Below are positions 61,901-64,000 of a stretch of DNA of 64,000 bases, one piece after another; position 1 is the stretch's first letter, and each line of letters starts with the position of its first letter. Made by a program: the position numbers and the translations under genes. The notes beneath the pieces are model-generated. The model was given only the letters and a program-made list of their open reading frames with translations, made no database searches and had not been told where the DNA came from. The stretch is from Heterodera schachtii (taxonomy: Eukaryota; Nematoda; Chromadorea; Rhabditida; Heteroderidae): assembly GCA_023374025.1 (NCBI GenBank), contig SIJG01000149.1, forward strand, positions 62,001-126,000, written 5' to 3'.

Positions 61901-63527
61901 ATTTTGAATTACTTTTTTGAAATATTTAAATAATTAATTAATTGAATAGACTTTTTCGAGTAATTAATCGAAATTTCTGGCGCACTTTTCCATCGCATTT
62001 TGCTGACTGACTGACCCTGACCTTCGCCCGCCCAATTCAAATGTCTCTCTCAATTTTTGATTCTTCCCCAAAATGAATAATGATGTGAAGGACTCTTTTC
62101 GGGGACCTCAATTAAACTTTTGGGGGGGCAAAATGTGCAACAAAAAGAAAGGACCAACCAAAAAAAGGGGGCACAGATTTGGGAAGATAATACTTATAAA
62201 TAAAATGGGAAAGAAATGAACAAAATTTTGAGTTAAGAGATTTTTTTGGATAAAAAATTGAGAAAATTTAAATATCGAAAAAAATAATTTATTATGAAGA
62301 AATTTCCGTAAAATTTGATTCATTCATTTAAAAATAGTAATTATTATTAAGAAATTGCATATTTAATCTAAATTATAAATATTTTATTAAAAATTATTAA
62401 TATTTTAAAGGGCTGATAAAAATATTTATAAATACTTACCGTATTATCTCTAATTATCCCCCCGGGGAGATTATTGTTCAACCTCCTCAGAAAGGGGGGG
62501 GGATTATTAGATACGGGGGGATAAATGGAGACGGGGAGATTATTTTTCGACTGATTTATTCGTGAAAAATTTTAAACTTTTTTGAACATGTCGCCAAAAA
62601 ATGTCATCTTCTGTAACGACATTTATGCATTTGGAAATCCATAACCCGGTTCAAGGGTTGGAAATGTTAGTGGAATAAAGCTTAAAAATAAAGAGAAACC
62701 GAGAGAATTTTATGCATTTTATTTGATTTTTTTAACTTAAAGATGAAAAGAATTTTTCCAGAAATTCTAGAAATTTTCAATTTTTCACAAAAAGAGCGAC
62801 TTATAAAAAAACATAAATAATTTTGCACATAAAAATATTTCGCACATATTTGGGCGTTCTTCCCTCCTGGAACTTATTTAACTGACAGCTTTCAATAAGA
62901 ATGAAATTTTTGTGGAATTTTATGCATAAATACAGCGGATTTTCCCAATTTTTTAACACAAATTTTTGTCTCTATTTATTAAATATTTAAACGAGTTTTA
63001 ATTTAGAATAATTAATTTTTATTAAATATTAAAAAGAAAAAATTCCATATTGTTCAACCTCCTCAAAAAGGGGGGATAAATGGAGACGGGGGGATTAATG
63101 GAGACGGTGGGATAATTAGAGATAATACGGTAGTTGGTTATGAAATTAAAAATAAAATAAATAAAACTATTTATAAATCATTAGTTGATGTAATTAAATT
63201 AAAAATAAAAGAAAGGTTTTTTGGATTAAAATATGTCAAAAAATAATTGATTATGAAATAAAAAATAGATAATTGAAAATAAAATAAACAATTTTTATGT
63301 AAAAACAGTGAAAAAAAAAAGTAATAAAACTGACCGCCGTTCGTGTGTTTGGCGACGCGCCATTGTCCAACAGAAACTGGACCACATGGTTGTGACCTTG
63401 CTGAGCGGCCTGGTGCAACGGCGTGTAGTTGGACTTGGTCTCCGCGTTCACATTGGCCCCATGGGACACCAACCAGCGGACCATGTTCATCTGGCCAAAA
63501 TGGCACGCCACATGCAACGGCGTGTAA
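12969..63527 (-). CDS. unc-44: Giant ankyrin, UNC-44-like (5' end outside the window)
   Basis: About 50 exons on the minus strand form one gene: ankyrin repeats, ZU5-ZU5-UPA, death domain and a huge Ser/Thr/Glu/Pro-rich tail. Ankyrins link membrane proteins to the spectrin skeleton. In Caenorhabditis elegans UNC-44 is needed for axon guidance and neuronal polarity, and its large isoform has a comparable long tail. Hallmark strings include [68 protein letters not shown] and [13 protein letters not shown]. Phases agree across all junctions traced except 30578 to 29838; 41275 to 38185 agrees only with a weak donor. The individual segments are listed separately. Several stop-containing exons suggest isoforms ending near 41.27, 34.43, 16.74 and 12.97 kb. 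Confidence 0.85.
14312..14958. mobile_element. hAT-like MITE, 647 bp, in an ankyrin-gene intron
   Basis: Left end TAGAGGTAGGATTTTTATG and right end AAAAATCCGGGCTCTA are imperfect inverted repeats. The exact 8-bp duplication GTTATTAC flanks it (14304-14311 and 14959-14966). The interior repeats ATATGTGCTAAAA-type motifs in both orientations. No transposase. Confidence 0.75.
15068..15258. mobile_element. hAT-like MITE, CCGGGAC family, copy 2
   Basis: 191 bp with ends TAGGGTAGGTCGGGACCGGG and its inverted counterpart, and the same iterated CCGGGA interior as at 2545-2725. Flanks GTTTTAAC and GTTTTAAA match at 7 of 8 positions. Confidence 0.75.
15297..16012 (-). CDS. unc-44: Ankyrin gene, two short tail exons
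   Basis: Exon 15955-16012 (acceptor TTTTTAG) codes for [18 protein letters not shown]. Exon 15297-15394 (acceptor CATTAAG) codes for [20 protein letters not shown], then [12 protein letters not shown], with a GTAAGC donor. They join GG|C in phase, and the second joins the exon at 13941 (G|CA). Entry into the first needs a phase-1 donor, which the exon ending at 16738 could supply at TACC|GTAATG. The segments are low-complexity linkers. Confidence 0.5.
16356..16729. mobile_element. hAT-like MITE inserted directly after an ankyrin stop codon
   Basis: Ends CAAGGGCGTAGCCAG and CTGCCTACGCCCTTG are inverted repeats with an exact 8-bp duplication CTGTATAT (16348-16355, 16730-16737). CA(A/G)GGGCGTAGCC ends are a recurrent hAT MITE type; partial ends also appear at 13485 and 59740. 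The interior ends in a G-run and C-runs near 16670-16710. The right duplication abuts the TAG at 16738-16740. Confidence 0.8.
16738..17141 (-). CDS. unc-44: Ankyrin gene, alternative terminal exon
   Basis: After acceptor TTTTCAAG (phase G|TG) the frame reads [20 protein letters not shown], then a Gln-run, [20 protein letters not shown], an Asp/Glu/Ser-rich piece and a Thr-run. It ends in a basic tail [19 protein letters not shown] and TAG. The two SVDSLE units look like an internal repeat of the tail. The basic-aromatic end could act as a membrane- or partner-binding tail. A donor inside the tail (TACC|GTAATG) would skip the stop and feed the downstream exons in phase. Confidence 0.65.
17479..17569 (-). 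CDS. unc-44: Ankyrin gene, tail exon
   Basis: Acceptor TAAATTTAG, then [20 protein letters not shown] and [10 protein letters not shown], with donor AAAG|GTGGCT (phase 1). It joins both neighbours in phase. Acidic linker. Confidence 0.6.
18002..18297 (-). CDS. unc-44: Ankyrin gene, tail exon with acidic coiled-coil-like sequence
   Basis: Acceptor GCTTTAG, phase G|CG from the exon ending 19114. It reads [20 protein letters not shown], then an Ala-rich helix and a long Asp/Glu-rich stretch. Two in-phase donors are possible (after DEK at 18011, or three codons later at 18002). The [15 protein letters not shown] start is a diverged repeat of [16 protein letters not shown] in the next upstream exon, so this block arose by duplication. 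Confidence 0.65.
18765..18964. mobile_element. hAT-like MITE, CCGGGAC family, copy 3
   Basis: 200 bp, ends TAGAGTTGAGCGGGACCGGG and CCGGTCCCGCTCAACTCTA, exact 8-bp duplication CAACAAAT. The interior matches the copies at 2545 and 15068. It lies in an intron of the ankyrin gene. Confidence 0.85.
19114..19428 (-). CDS. unc-44: Ankyrin gene, two tail exons
   Basis: Exon 19316-19428 (acceptor TCCTTCAG) reads [20 protein letters not shown], then [18 protein letters not shown]. Exon 19114-19265 (acceptor GCTTAG) reads [20 protein letters not shown], then an Ala-rich helix to ARGSG. Junctions GG|T and G|CG are in phase. The EFERIEREI motif is shared with the neighbouring exon at 18.3 kb. Confidence 0.65.
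19783..19952 (-). CDS. unc-44: Ankyrin gene, tail exon
   Basis: Acceptor TAAATTTAG, phase G|AC. It reads [20 protein letters not shown], then a basic stretch, [10 protein letters not shown], and a GTGATT donor in phase 0. No domain. Confidence 0.6.
20193..20655 (-). CDS. unc-44: Ankyrin gene, tail exon with Gln/His repeats
   Basis: Acceptor ATTTTAG. Starts [20 protein letters not shown], then a Pro-rich piece ([15 protein letters not shown]) and about three to four degenerate repeats of a Gln/His unit such as [11 protein letters not shown] (20200-20440). It ends ELFLLHEG with donor GAGG|GTAAAA. Phases agree on both sides. Confidence 0.65.
20734..21474 (-). CDS. unc-44: Ankyrin gene, acidic tail exon (247 codons)
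   Basis: Acceptor TTCGACAG, then [20 protein letters not shown] and a long Glu/Ala/His-rich sequence without clear periodicity, ending in Glu-runs ([20 protein letters not shown]). Donor GTAAAT in phase 0. It is Glu/Pro/Ser/Thr-rich, as in the STEP region described for the large UNC-44 isoform. Confidence 0.7.
21500..22106. other. Ankyrin-gene intron, poly-T-rich
   Basis: Long T- and A-runs, including several of 10 or more, around 21640-22010. No coding or structured element is seen. Confidence 0.4.
22107..22269 (-). CDS. unc-44: Ankyrin gene, tail exon
   Basis: Acceptor CTTTTAAAG, phase CG|G. It reads [20 protein letters not shown], then [20 protein letters not shown] to GMEEE, with donor GTCGGC in phase 0. 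Confidence 0.65.
22293..22412. repeat. Direct duplication of about 62 bp in an intron
   Basis: ATTATTTAGTTTAATTAATT...TTATAGCTAATTAAT occurs twice in tandem with almost no differences. Confidence 0.7.
22705..25241 (-). CDS. unc-44: Ankyrin gene, large repetitive acidic exon (845 codons)
   Basis: Acceptor CTTTTACAG; starts [20 protein letters not shown] and ends [11 protein letters not shown] with a consensus GTAAGT donor. Three repeat arrays lie in it, in reading order. About four units like [12 protein letters not shown] come first (24930-25060). Several units like [19 protein letters not shown] follow (24450-24760). Last are about 13 units of roughly 27 residues built on [15 protein letters not shown] plus [11 protein letters not shown] (23040-23990). 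The array is Glu/Val/Pro-rich and probably extended. The repeat number is probably variable between strains. Confidence 0.8.
25296..26180 (-). CDS. unc-44: Ankyrin gene, two tail exons
   Basis: Exon 26006-26180 (acceptor GTTTAAG) reads [20 protein letters not shown], then [20 protein letters not shown] to GSEEG. Exon 25296-25396 (acceptor TTTTTTAG) reads [20 protein letters not shown], then [12 protein letters not shown], with donor GTACAT. Junctions are in phase (G|GA and 0). The intron between them (25397-26005) is AT-rich and holds nothing recognisable. Confidence 0.65.
26200..26470. repeat. Degenerate tandem repeat in an intron
   Basis: About four to five imperfect copies of a roughly 60-bp unit containing TTTAATTTTAATAATTTTTT and TGGAATTTCCATCATTTTT. 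Confidence 0.55.
26481..26832. mobile_element. Terminal-inverted-repeat element in an intron
   Basis: Left end GACGCTAATCAAAAACCATC and right end, read inward, GACGTTAGTCAAAAACCATC differ at two positions. No convincing target duplication was found. The interior is non-coding. Confidence 0.5.
26954..28775 (-). CDS. unc-44: Ankyrin gene, tandem-repeat exon with three single-base frame breaks
   Basis: Acceptor TTCGGTTTCAG; starts [20 protein letters not shown] and ends PEDVTT at GTAAGG. From 28.5 to 27.0 kb it holds roughly ten units of about 34-36 residues built from [17 protein letters not shown] and [18 protein letters not shown]. The frame changes three times: a GGGG run near 28585 that is one base short, an extra T in TTTT near 27912, and an extra G in GGG near 27514. 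Comparison with neighbouring repeat units shows each site. Correcting all three restores a frame that joins both neighbouring exons in phase 0. Confidence 0.7.
29020..29838 (-). CDS. unc-44: Ankyrin gene, four short tail exons
   Basis: Four exons in phase. 29733-29838: [20 protein letters not shown], then [14 protein letters not shown]. 29596-29679 (acceptor TTTAAG): [20 protein letters not shown]. 29335-29465 (acceptor GAAAG): [20 protein letters not shown]. 29020-29143 (acceptor ATTTAG): [20 protein letters not shown], then [12 protein letters not shown]. All are Glu/Thr-rich tail sequence. The first needs a phase-2 donor upstream, which the exon ending at 30578 does not supply. Confidence 0.65.
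29839..30577. other. AT-rich intron, possible missing exon
   Basis: Contains two related A/T-rich stretches (about 29930-30170 and 30220-30410) that look like an old duplication (both with AAGGAAAAGT.GAAGAAAAA-type motifs). Phase mismatch between the flanking exons predicts either an unrecognised small exon here or a different donor upstream. I could not identify it. Confidence 0.35.
30578..30814 (-). CDS. unc-44: Ankyrin gene, very basic tail exon
   Basis: Acceptor AATTGCAG, phase G|AA. It reads [20 protein letters not shown], continues through [20 protein letters not shown] and ends near [13 protein letters not shown] at GTATTT. Strongly Lys-rich, unlike the acidic exons on both sides. It could bind acidic partners or microtubules; that is inference. 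Confidence 0.6.
31356..32350 (-). CDS. unc-44: Ankyrin gene, acidic tail exon with EAFE repeats (331 codons)
   Basis: Acceptor TGATTTTAG, phase AG|A; starts [21 protein letters not shown] Gln-run and a piece [19 protein letters not shown] follow. About ten degenerate units of 10-13 residues like EEEAFERRLPEE then run over 31600-31910. It ends KGAEWG with donor GTACGT. Phases agree with both neighbours. Confidence 0.7.
32640..33205 (-). tRNA. tRNA-like sequence split by a transposon (pseudogene)
   Basis: The minus strand 5' half (33170-33205) reads GCATCGGTAGCTCAGTGGTT with a typical D-arm. The 3' half (32640-32675) has GCGCGGGTTCGATTCCGTTG, a B-box and T-arm. Removing the element at 32685-33160 and one copy of its target duplication joins them into a tRNA-sized unit. 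Stems are imperfect, so it was probably already a pseudogene or SINE head. Confidence 0.45.
32685..33160. mobile_element. Mutator-like MITE with iterated terminal repeats
   Basis: A 10-bp duplication CAACCCAATG flanks the element (32675-32684 and 33161-33170). Both ends are arrays of a 15-bp unit, GGACAATCCGTCAGT, facing inward: about eight copies on the left (32688-32815) and about five on the right (33070-33155). The middle is plain AT-rich. Duplications of 9-11 bp and long complex TIRs are typical of Mutator-like elements. No transposase. Confidence 0.75.
33266..33554 (-). CDS. unc-44: Ankyrin gene, Ala/Arg-rich tail exon
   Basis: Acceptor CCTCTAG, phase G|AC. It reads [20 protein letters not shown], an Ala/Pro-rich linker and [20 protein letters not shown], and ends QREAER with donor GTAATT (phase 2). 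Higher GC than its surroundings. Confidence 0.65.
33600..34420. other. AT-rich intron without features
   Basis: Only AT-rich sequence. A stretch at 33990-34110 contains several CACCA/CCAAT words, but nothing I can assign. Confidence 0.35.
34427..34521 (-). CDS. unc-44: Ankyrin gene, possible alternative terminal exon
   Basis: Acceptor ATTTTTGCAG, then [20 protein letters not shown] and [11 protein letters not shown] before TGA. The exon at 35285-35359 can splice here in phase (G|GA) instead of to 33554 (G|AC). It would give a much shorter ankyrin with a 30-residue unique end. Short, but the splice site and composition are convincing. Confidence 0.45.
34685..34790. repeat. Short direct duplication
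   Basis: AAAAACATTGGCGCAATGTT plus ACCAAGA occurs twice about 65 bases apart. Each copy contains the palindrome AACATTGGCGCAATGTT. Confidence 0.55.
35285..35359 (-). CDS. unc-44: Ankyrin gene, small tail exon
   Basis: Acceptor ATTTTAAG, phase G|GC; codes for [20 protein letters not shown], then HRGED. Donor GACG|GTAATT. Confidence 0.6.
35556..35824. mobile_element. hAT-like MITE, 269 bp
   Basis: Ends TAGGGCTCGGATTTTTAGGT and ACCTAAAAATCCGAGCCCTA are perfect inverted repeats with the exact 8-bp duplication ATTATTAT. A partial relative lies at 5220-5343. Confidence 0.85.
36416..36865 (-). CDS. unc-44: Ankyrin gene, two tail exons
   Basis: Exon 36776-36865 (acceptor TTGTTGCAG, phase A|GC) reads [20 protein letters not shown], then EEWARRGPE. 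Exon 36416-36529 (acceptor TTTGTCAG) reads [20 protein letters not shown], then [17 protein letters not shown]. Donors GTGAGT and GTGATC. Phases agree. Confidence 0.65.
37731..38185 (-). CDS. unc-44: Ankyrin gene, tail exon with a predicted helical segment
   Basis: Acceptor TTTCCTTAG. Starts [20 protein letters not shown], followed by a Gln-rich linker and then a GC-rich, well-folded-looking part. That part is [40 protein letters not shown] and [16 protein letters not shown], and the exon ends at a consensus GTAAGC donor. Heptad-like spacing in the first and last pieces suggests coiled coil. It needs a phase-2 donor upstream; the only candidate is the weak site at 41275. It could also be the first exon of a separate tail-only transcript. 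Confidence 0.6.
38795..39190. repeat. CT/GA microsatellite
   Basis: About 400 bp of interrupted (CT)n on the plus strand, (GA)n on the minus strand, with repeated CACTCCCTCTC words. It lies about 0.6 kb upstream, in gene orientation, of the exon starting at 38185. Confidence 0.8.
39191..41010. other. Long intron or intergenic stretch, no coding signal
   Basis: Holds a GAGAGTGTCGAGAGTGAG-type repeat at 39285-39365, a (CTC)n tract at 39430 and otherwise AT-rich sequence. Short plus-strand frames here have no splice or domain support. Confidence 0.4.
41005..41110. repeat. GT-rich microsatellite patch
   Basis: (GT)9 at about 41006-41023 followed by GT-rich sequence to 41103. Confidence 0.6.
41275..41866 (-). 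CDS. unc-44: Ankyrin gene, Gln/His/Glu-r rich exon with a stop at the splice boundary
   Basis: Acceptor ATTCAAG, phase G|GC; starts [11 protein letters not shown] and a Gln-run. [20 protein letters not shown], a Ser-rich part and a [12 protein letters not shown] repeat follow, then Glu- and Gly-rich sequence ending HDQAEDRRD and TAG. The TAG (41274-41276) is followed by T, so a GT lies at its last base. Splicing there (GATTA|GTCTCG) would remove the stop and join the exon at 38185 in phase as Tyr. Unspliced, this is the end of a short ankyrin. Confidence 0.65.
42013..42281. mobile_element. hAT-like MITE, 269 bp, in an ankyrin-gene intron
   Basis: Left end TAGAACTGGACGGGACCTGG, right end AATTCCGGCTCTA; flanks repeat ATAAATAGT. 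The interior iterates CGGGATTTGAACCCC-type and ATCCCGGCAAAA motifs. Confidence 0.65.
42358..43171 (-). CDS. unc-44: Ankyrin gene, two exons after the death domain region
   Basis: Exon 42929-43171 (acceptor ATTTGCAG) reads [31 protein letters not shown], a Gln-run and [20 protein letters not shown] to TTVQ. Exon 42358-42526 (acceptor CATTTAAG) reads [18 protein letters not shown], a Glu-run and [20 protein letters not shown]. Junctions are in phase. Low-complexity, glutamine- and glutamate-rich linker. Confidence 0.7.
43172..43860. other. Intron sequence before the antisense gene cluster
   Basis: AT-rich. The last part (about 43780 on) begins the unit shared by the three copies of the antisense family (TTTTTTGCGAAAATTATTTCTTAAAAA). 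Confidence 0.4.
43993..44791 (+). CDS. Antisense nested gene, copy A: hydrophobic N-terminus plus three HTH-like units (frameshifted)
   Basis: Starts [19 protein letters not shown], a hydrophobic stretch that could be a signal or anchor sequence. An acidic part with FDEIFG follows, then HTH-like unit 1 ([12 protein letters not shown] with LLGTNRK). A 4-base difference from copy B at about 44350 breaks the frame, which resumes at 44376. Unit 2 reads [20 protein letters not shown], then [15 protein letters not shown] intron (44566-44612) precedes unit 3: [20 protein letters not shown], then [16 protein letters not shown], ending MC and TGA. The [12 protein letters not shown]..TxxKWKKEL pattern is that of small helix-turn-helix DNA-binding units. 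The function is unknown. Confidence 0.5.
44900..45600. other. Spacer between antisense copies, with decayed fragments
   Basis: AT-rich. A fragment around 45225-45300 (GATGAATTTGTGAAGGAATT, GGCATTTTTAAGAGACATT) is a decayed piece of HTH unit 2, so an additional relic lies here. Confidence 0.4.
45600..46560 (+). pseudogene. Antisense nested family, copy C (decayed)
   Basis: Aligns along its length with copies A and B, including the promoter-side TTTTTTGCGAAAATTATTTC block and the ATG at about 45760. The first codons keep the hydrophobic pattern, but stops and frameshifts follow almost at once. Fragments of unit 2 ([12 protein letters not shown] at about 46210) and unit 3 remain readable in different frames. 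Confidence 0.6.
46570..47050. other. AT-rich spacer with another HTH-family relic
   Basis: Poly-T-rich. A short relic (TTTGTAAAGGAATTGGGCAT at about 46746) matches HTH unit 2. Nothing else is seen. Confidence 0.35.
47212..47990 (+). CDS. Antisense nested gene, copy B: hydrophobic N-terminus plus three HTH-like units
   Basis: The longest intact member. The first 195 or so codons are open (47212-47782): the hydrophobic start is identical to copy A, then FDEIFG, the acidic part, unit 1 ending [19 protein letters not shown], and unit 2 [20 protein letters not shown] with [15 protein letters not shown] intron (47783-47824, acceptor ATTAAG) leads to unit 3, [20 protein letters not shown] then [10 protein letters not shown]. 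There one base is missing relative to copy A before MNKWKKEY. Copy A and B DNA is nearly identical over the first 350 coding bases, with one difference seen, but diverges clearly afterwards. It lies wholly inside one ankyrin-gene intron, on the other strand. Confidence 0.55.
48010..48595. other. Intron sequence with homopolymers
   Basis: T-runs and a G14 run at about 48194. A GATCACTCCCGATCAG block near 48230-48300 hints at a degraded mobile element, but I find no matching second end. Confidence 0.3.
48600..48850. repeat. Minisatellite in the ankyrin-gene intron
   Basis: About seven copies of an alternating 33-40 bp unit based on CCAAGAAAAATGGGAATTTT and ATTTAGAAAA. It is open in several frames only because of its composition. 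Confidence 0.8.
49003..49208 (-). CDS. unc-44: Ankyrin gene, exon after the death domain
   Basis: Acceptor AAATTTAG, phase C|CG. Reads [18 protein letters not shown], a Gln-run, then [20 protein letters not shown] and [15 protein letters not shown], with donor GTGTGT in phase 0. The [11 protein letters not shown] motif resembles segments that follow the death domain in nematode ankyrin. Confidence 0.7.
49549..51423 (-). CDS. unc-44: Ankyrin gene, end of UPA region and death domain (three exons)
   Basis: Exon 51101-51423 (acceptor TCTTCAAG) reads [20 protein letters not shown]. It continues with [20 protein letters not shown] and LPDYIGP (end of UPA), a linker, and the start of the death domain ([20 protein letters not shown], then RIGGDW). 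Exon 50252-50412 continues [20 protein letters not shown], then [12 protein letters not shown]. Exon 49549-49821 gives [20 protein letters not shown], then a Ser/Ala-rich linker to LSQALSAT. W in GGDW and the WLWLKA helix are at the expected places for the ankyrin death domain. All phases agree. Confidence 0.85.
49822..50251. other. Intron, AT-rich
   Basis: A/T homopolymer-rich sequence between the two death-domain exons. Nothing recognisable. Confidence 0.4.
50413..51100. other. Intron with an imperfect internal duplication
   Basis: Two related segments (about 50480-50780 and 50810-51010) share TTTAATTTGGCGCTA, GGGGACCCTT, TGTTTCTC and GGGTCGTT words. They seem to be copies of one repeat with an ACCCGAACTCGAACAAA-type end, possibly an old transposon. 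The boundaries are unclear. Confidence 0.4.
51424..52257. other. Intron, AT-rich
   Basis: Long AT-rich intron inside the UPA region. No element or frame of interest is found. Confidence 0.4.
52258..53288 (-). CDS. unc-44: Ankyrin gene, UPA region (two exons)
   Basis: Exon 53119-53288 (acceptor CCCCACAG) reads [20 protein letters not shown], then [20 protein letters not shown] to EGQLR. Exon 52258-52471 (acceptor TTTTTAAG) continues [54 protein letters not shown] and [11 protein letters not shown], with donor GTGGGG. These are the most conserved strings of the ankyrin ZU5-UPA supramodule, which binds spectrin and packs against the second ZU5. Phases agree (CG|C). Confidence 0.9.
52560..53000. 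repeat. Degenerate tandem duplication in an intron
   Basis: A unit of roughly 190-200 bp with the words CTGCCACCAAAA, GAATGATG, ACTGACTAAT, AATCGGTTTAA and CTTTAATCGGAGCCATTAAA occurs about twice, with shorter partial repeats. ACTAATGG-type words recur throughout. Confidence 0.6.
53731..55077 (-). CDS. unc-44: Ankyrin gene, end of first and second ZU5 domain (three exons)
   Basis: Exon 54886-55077 reads [40 protein letters not shown] and [20 protein letters not shown], with donor GTGAGG. Exon 54327-54479 (acceptor TAATTAAG) reads [20 protein letters not shown], then [18 protein letters not shown]. Exon 53731-53994 (acceptor TTGTTTAG) reads [20 protein letters not shown]. It then has a Gln/Ala insertion of about 40 residues, [20 protein letters not shown] and LTFTGEE. 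The low-complexity insertion in the loop before [11 protein letters not shown] is longer than in other ankyrins I know. Phase 0 throughout. Confidence 0.9.
55130..55690. other. Intron within the first ZU5 domain
   Basis: AT-rich; a CTAGTGCTAGAATATG motif near 55143 may be one end of an unidentified element. No coding sequence. Confidence 0.35.
55691..56432 (-). CDS. unc-44: Ankyrin gene, first ZU5 domain (two exons)
   Basis: Exon 56300-56432 (acceptor ATAATTAAG) reads [40 protein letters not shown] and YLKK. Exon 55691-55912 (acceptor TTGCCAG) reads [40 protein letters not shown] and [20 protein letters not shown] to TEDAVQ. This is the ZU5 domain that binds beta-spectrin in ankyrins. Very high conservation with UNC-44. 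Confidence 0.9.
56623..56969. mobile_element. hAT-like MITE, 347 bp
   Basis: Exact 8-bp duplication ATTTAAAC (56615-56622, 56970-56977). Left end TAAAGCTCGACCTGGACCCA, right end CACTCTA. The interior iterates CCTGGACCCAGG / TCCAGGTCCA-type motifs facing both ways. Confidence 0.7.
57174..57357 (-). CDS. unc-44: Ankyrin gene, linker exon plus a possible 18-base microexon
   Basis: Exon 57260-57357 (acceptor TATTTTCAG) reads [20 protein letters not shown], then [12 protein letters not shown] with two extra bases (AG) before GTCCTT. It joins the ZU5 exon at 56432 directly in phase (AG|C). Between them 57174-57191 has a poly-T-CAG acceptor and a GTGGGT donor around 18 bases. Including it keeps the frame and adds six residues. 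The microexon is uncertain. Confidence 0.6.
57362..57842. other. Intron with G-run and a CCGTATTTATT-type MITE remnant
   Basis: An 18-base G-run at about 57381. From 57594, CCGTATTTATTGAATTAAAG faces a degenerate inverted counterpart GGGTTAATTCAATAGGG ending near 57703, with GCCCC-rich middle parts. This is the layout of a small TIR element. No duplication is confirmed. Confidence 0.45.
57843..58059 (-). CDS. unc-44: Ankyrin gene, exon after the ankyrin repeats
   Basis: Acceptor TTTTTCAG, phase AC|A. Reads [40 protein letters not shown] and [15 protein letters not shown], with donor CAG|GTAATT in phase 0. The acidic FSDSEDE start is the start of the linker between the ankyrin repeats and ZU5 in UNC-44. 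Confidence 0.85.
58230..58267. mobile_element. Minimal hAT-like element or excision remnant, 38 bp
   Basis: CAGGCTTCGTAGCCGAGGG followed by AATTGGCTACGGGCCTG, bracketed by an exact 8-bp duplication AATAGTTT. The ends match the CA(A/G)G..CGTAGCC type of the MITE at 16356. Almost nothing remains but the two termini. Confidence 0.75.
58276..60197. other. First large intron of the ankyrin gene in the window, part 1
   Basis: AT-rich. CAAGCCCGTAGCC at 59740 is a left end of the same MITE type; a GCACCGCCGG/GGCGGTGCC palindrome at 59954-59981 may be its inner part. No exon is recognised. Short frames here lack support. Confidence 0.4.
60198..60394. mobile_element. hAT-like MITE, 197 bp
   Basis: Exact 8-bp duplication AAAAATAG (60190-60197 and 60395-60402). 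The ends carry the shared inverted motif CAAAATCTCGCCGC. A second nested AGGCAAGATTTTGCCT palindrome lies near the right end. Confidence 0.75.
60403..61425. other. First large intron, part 2
   Basis: AT-rich with a C16-type run at 60722-60736, a GCGGCGGCGGCGG patch near 60815 and a G12 run near 60977. Nothing coding. Confidence 0.35.
61426..61580 (-). CDS. unc-44: Ankyrin gene, end of the last ankyrin repeat
   Basis: Acceptor AAATTTAAG, phase 0. Reads [40 protein letters not shown] and [12 protein letters not shown], ending AC|GTAAAC. Nearly identical to the UNC-44 junction between the last ankyrin repeat and the linker. Confidence 0.9.
62437..63132. mobile_element. TIR element with TA flanks, about 0.69 kb
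   Basis: The ends CCGTATTATCTCTAATTATC and GATAATTAGAGATAATACGG are perfect inverted repeats with TA outside each. Sub-terminal GATTATT and GGGGGATAAATGGAGACGGG motifs repeat near both ends. The 2-bp TA flank fits a Tc1/mariner-type or similar element. No transposase frame is found. Confidence 0.7.
63335..63527 (-). CDS. unc-44: Ankyrin gene, two ankyrin repeats (first exon in the window)
   Basis: Acceptor TTGTTCAG; reads [40 protein letters not shown] and [20 protein letters not shown], ending RTA with donor GTCAGT in phase 0. Two TPLH-containing ankyrin repeats of the usual 33-residue pattern, joining the SGQTPL exon. All upstream repeats lie beyond the window. Confidence 0.9.
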
Positions 63528-64000
63528 CTGAACAATGCCAAAAATATTATTTGTGCCAAAAACGGGGAAAAAATAATAAAGCAAAAAAATAAAATTTGAA
63601 AAAAACACTAGAAAATTTGCATTAAAATTTTAGGAAAATTTTCTGATAGTGTCTGTAGACCTATATATTTGCAGGCACTTAACCAAGAGGGGAGGGGATG
63701 AATTGTGCCCTCCCCGAAATGAAAAATCTGTGCATTCTAGGAAAATTTATATTGGATTCTTACTAGTTTTATAAAAATTTGCAAAATTTGACCCATCAGC
63801 TCCTGTCACACTATCGACAGGTCCAAAATTTCATTAGAAAATTTGACCCAAAAATGCAAAAAAAAATTTGTTCAGGCAGTCTTTGCAGAATTTTTTCTGG
63901 TTACCAGCCTGCCTATACGTCAACAGGTCATTTTATTCGAACAAAAATTGATTCGAAAAGAATTTCGGATTTATTGAAAAATTTATTTTTGAATTTCGGA
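63528..64000. other. Intron sequence at the window end
   Basis: AT-rich with two related segments around 63780-63920 (words AAAATTTGACCCA, CTATCGACAGGT and CTATACGTCAACAGGT). No exon seen. Confidence 0.35.

Overview
The window looks like nuclear DNA of a nematode. It is AT-rich and intron-dense, with very short exons, TTTCAG- and TTTAAG-type 3' splice sites, and one minus-strand gene that matches the giant neuronal ankyrin UNC-44 domain by domain. The secreted basic-protein pair and the dense MITE load would suit a tylenchid plant parasite such as a cyst nematode. That placement is inference; nothing here proves the species.

From about 63.5 kb down to 12.97 kb almost everything belongs to this one gene, read right to left. 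It begins inside the ankyrin repeats (its 5' part lies beyond the window). It continues through the repeat end and linker (61.6-57.2 kb), two ZU5 domains (56.4-53.7 kb), the UPA region (53.3-51.2 kb) and the death domain (51.2-49.5 kb). A very long acidic, Ser/Thr/Glu/Pro-rich tail follows (49.2-12.97 kb). I traced about 50 exons, and splice phase carries across nearly all junctions. There are several possible 3' ends (41.27, 34.43, 16.74 and 12.97 kb). Two joins remain open: 41.3 to 38.2 kb and 30.6 to 29.8 kb. A 1.8-kb repeat exon (26.95-28.78 kb) contains three single-base frame breaks in homopolymers.

The introns carry nested material. Between 43.9 and 48.0 kb, on the opposite strand, are three copies of a family coding for a hydrophobic N-terminus followed by three helix-turn-helix-like units; two are nearly intact and one is decayed. 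Throughout the window lie small non-autonomous DNA transposons, most with TIRs of TAG(A/G)G or CA(A/G)G type and 8-bp target duplications (hAT-like). There is also one with 10-bp duplications (Mutator-like), inserted in a tRNA-like sequence.

The left 12 kb is a different neighbourhood. A two-exon gene at 10.85-11.74 kb encodes a 141-residue protein with a clear signal peptide and a Lys/Ser/Arg-rich body, an effector-like layout. A second copy at 0.15-2.0 kb is frameshifted and bloated by nested insertions. Between them are unassigned small minus-strand exons, a degraded Ty3/gypsy-type pol remnant (7.0-8.3 kb, plus strand), a possible FYRN-domain fragment (9.04-9.2 kb) and tRNA-like sequences.
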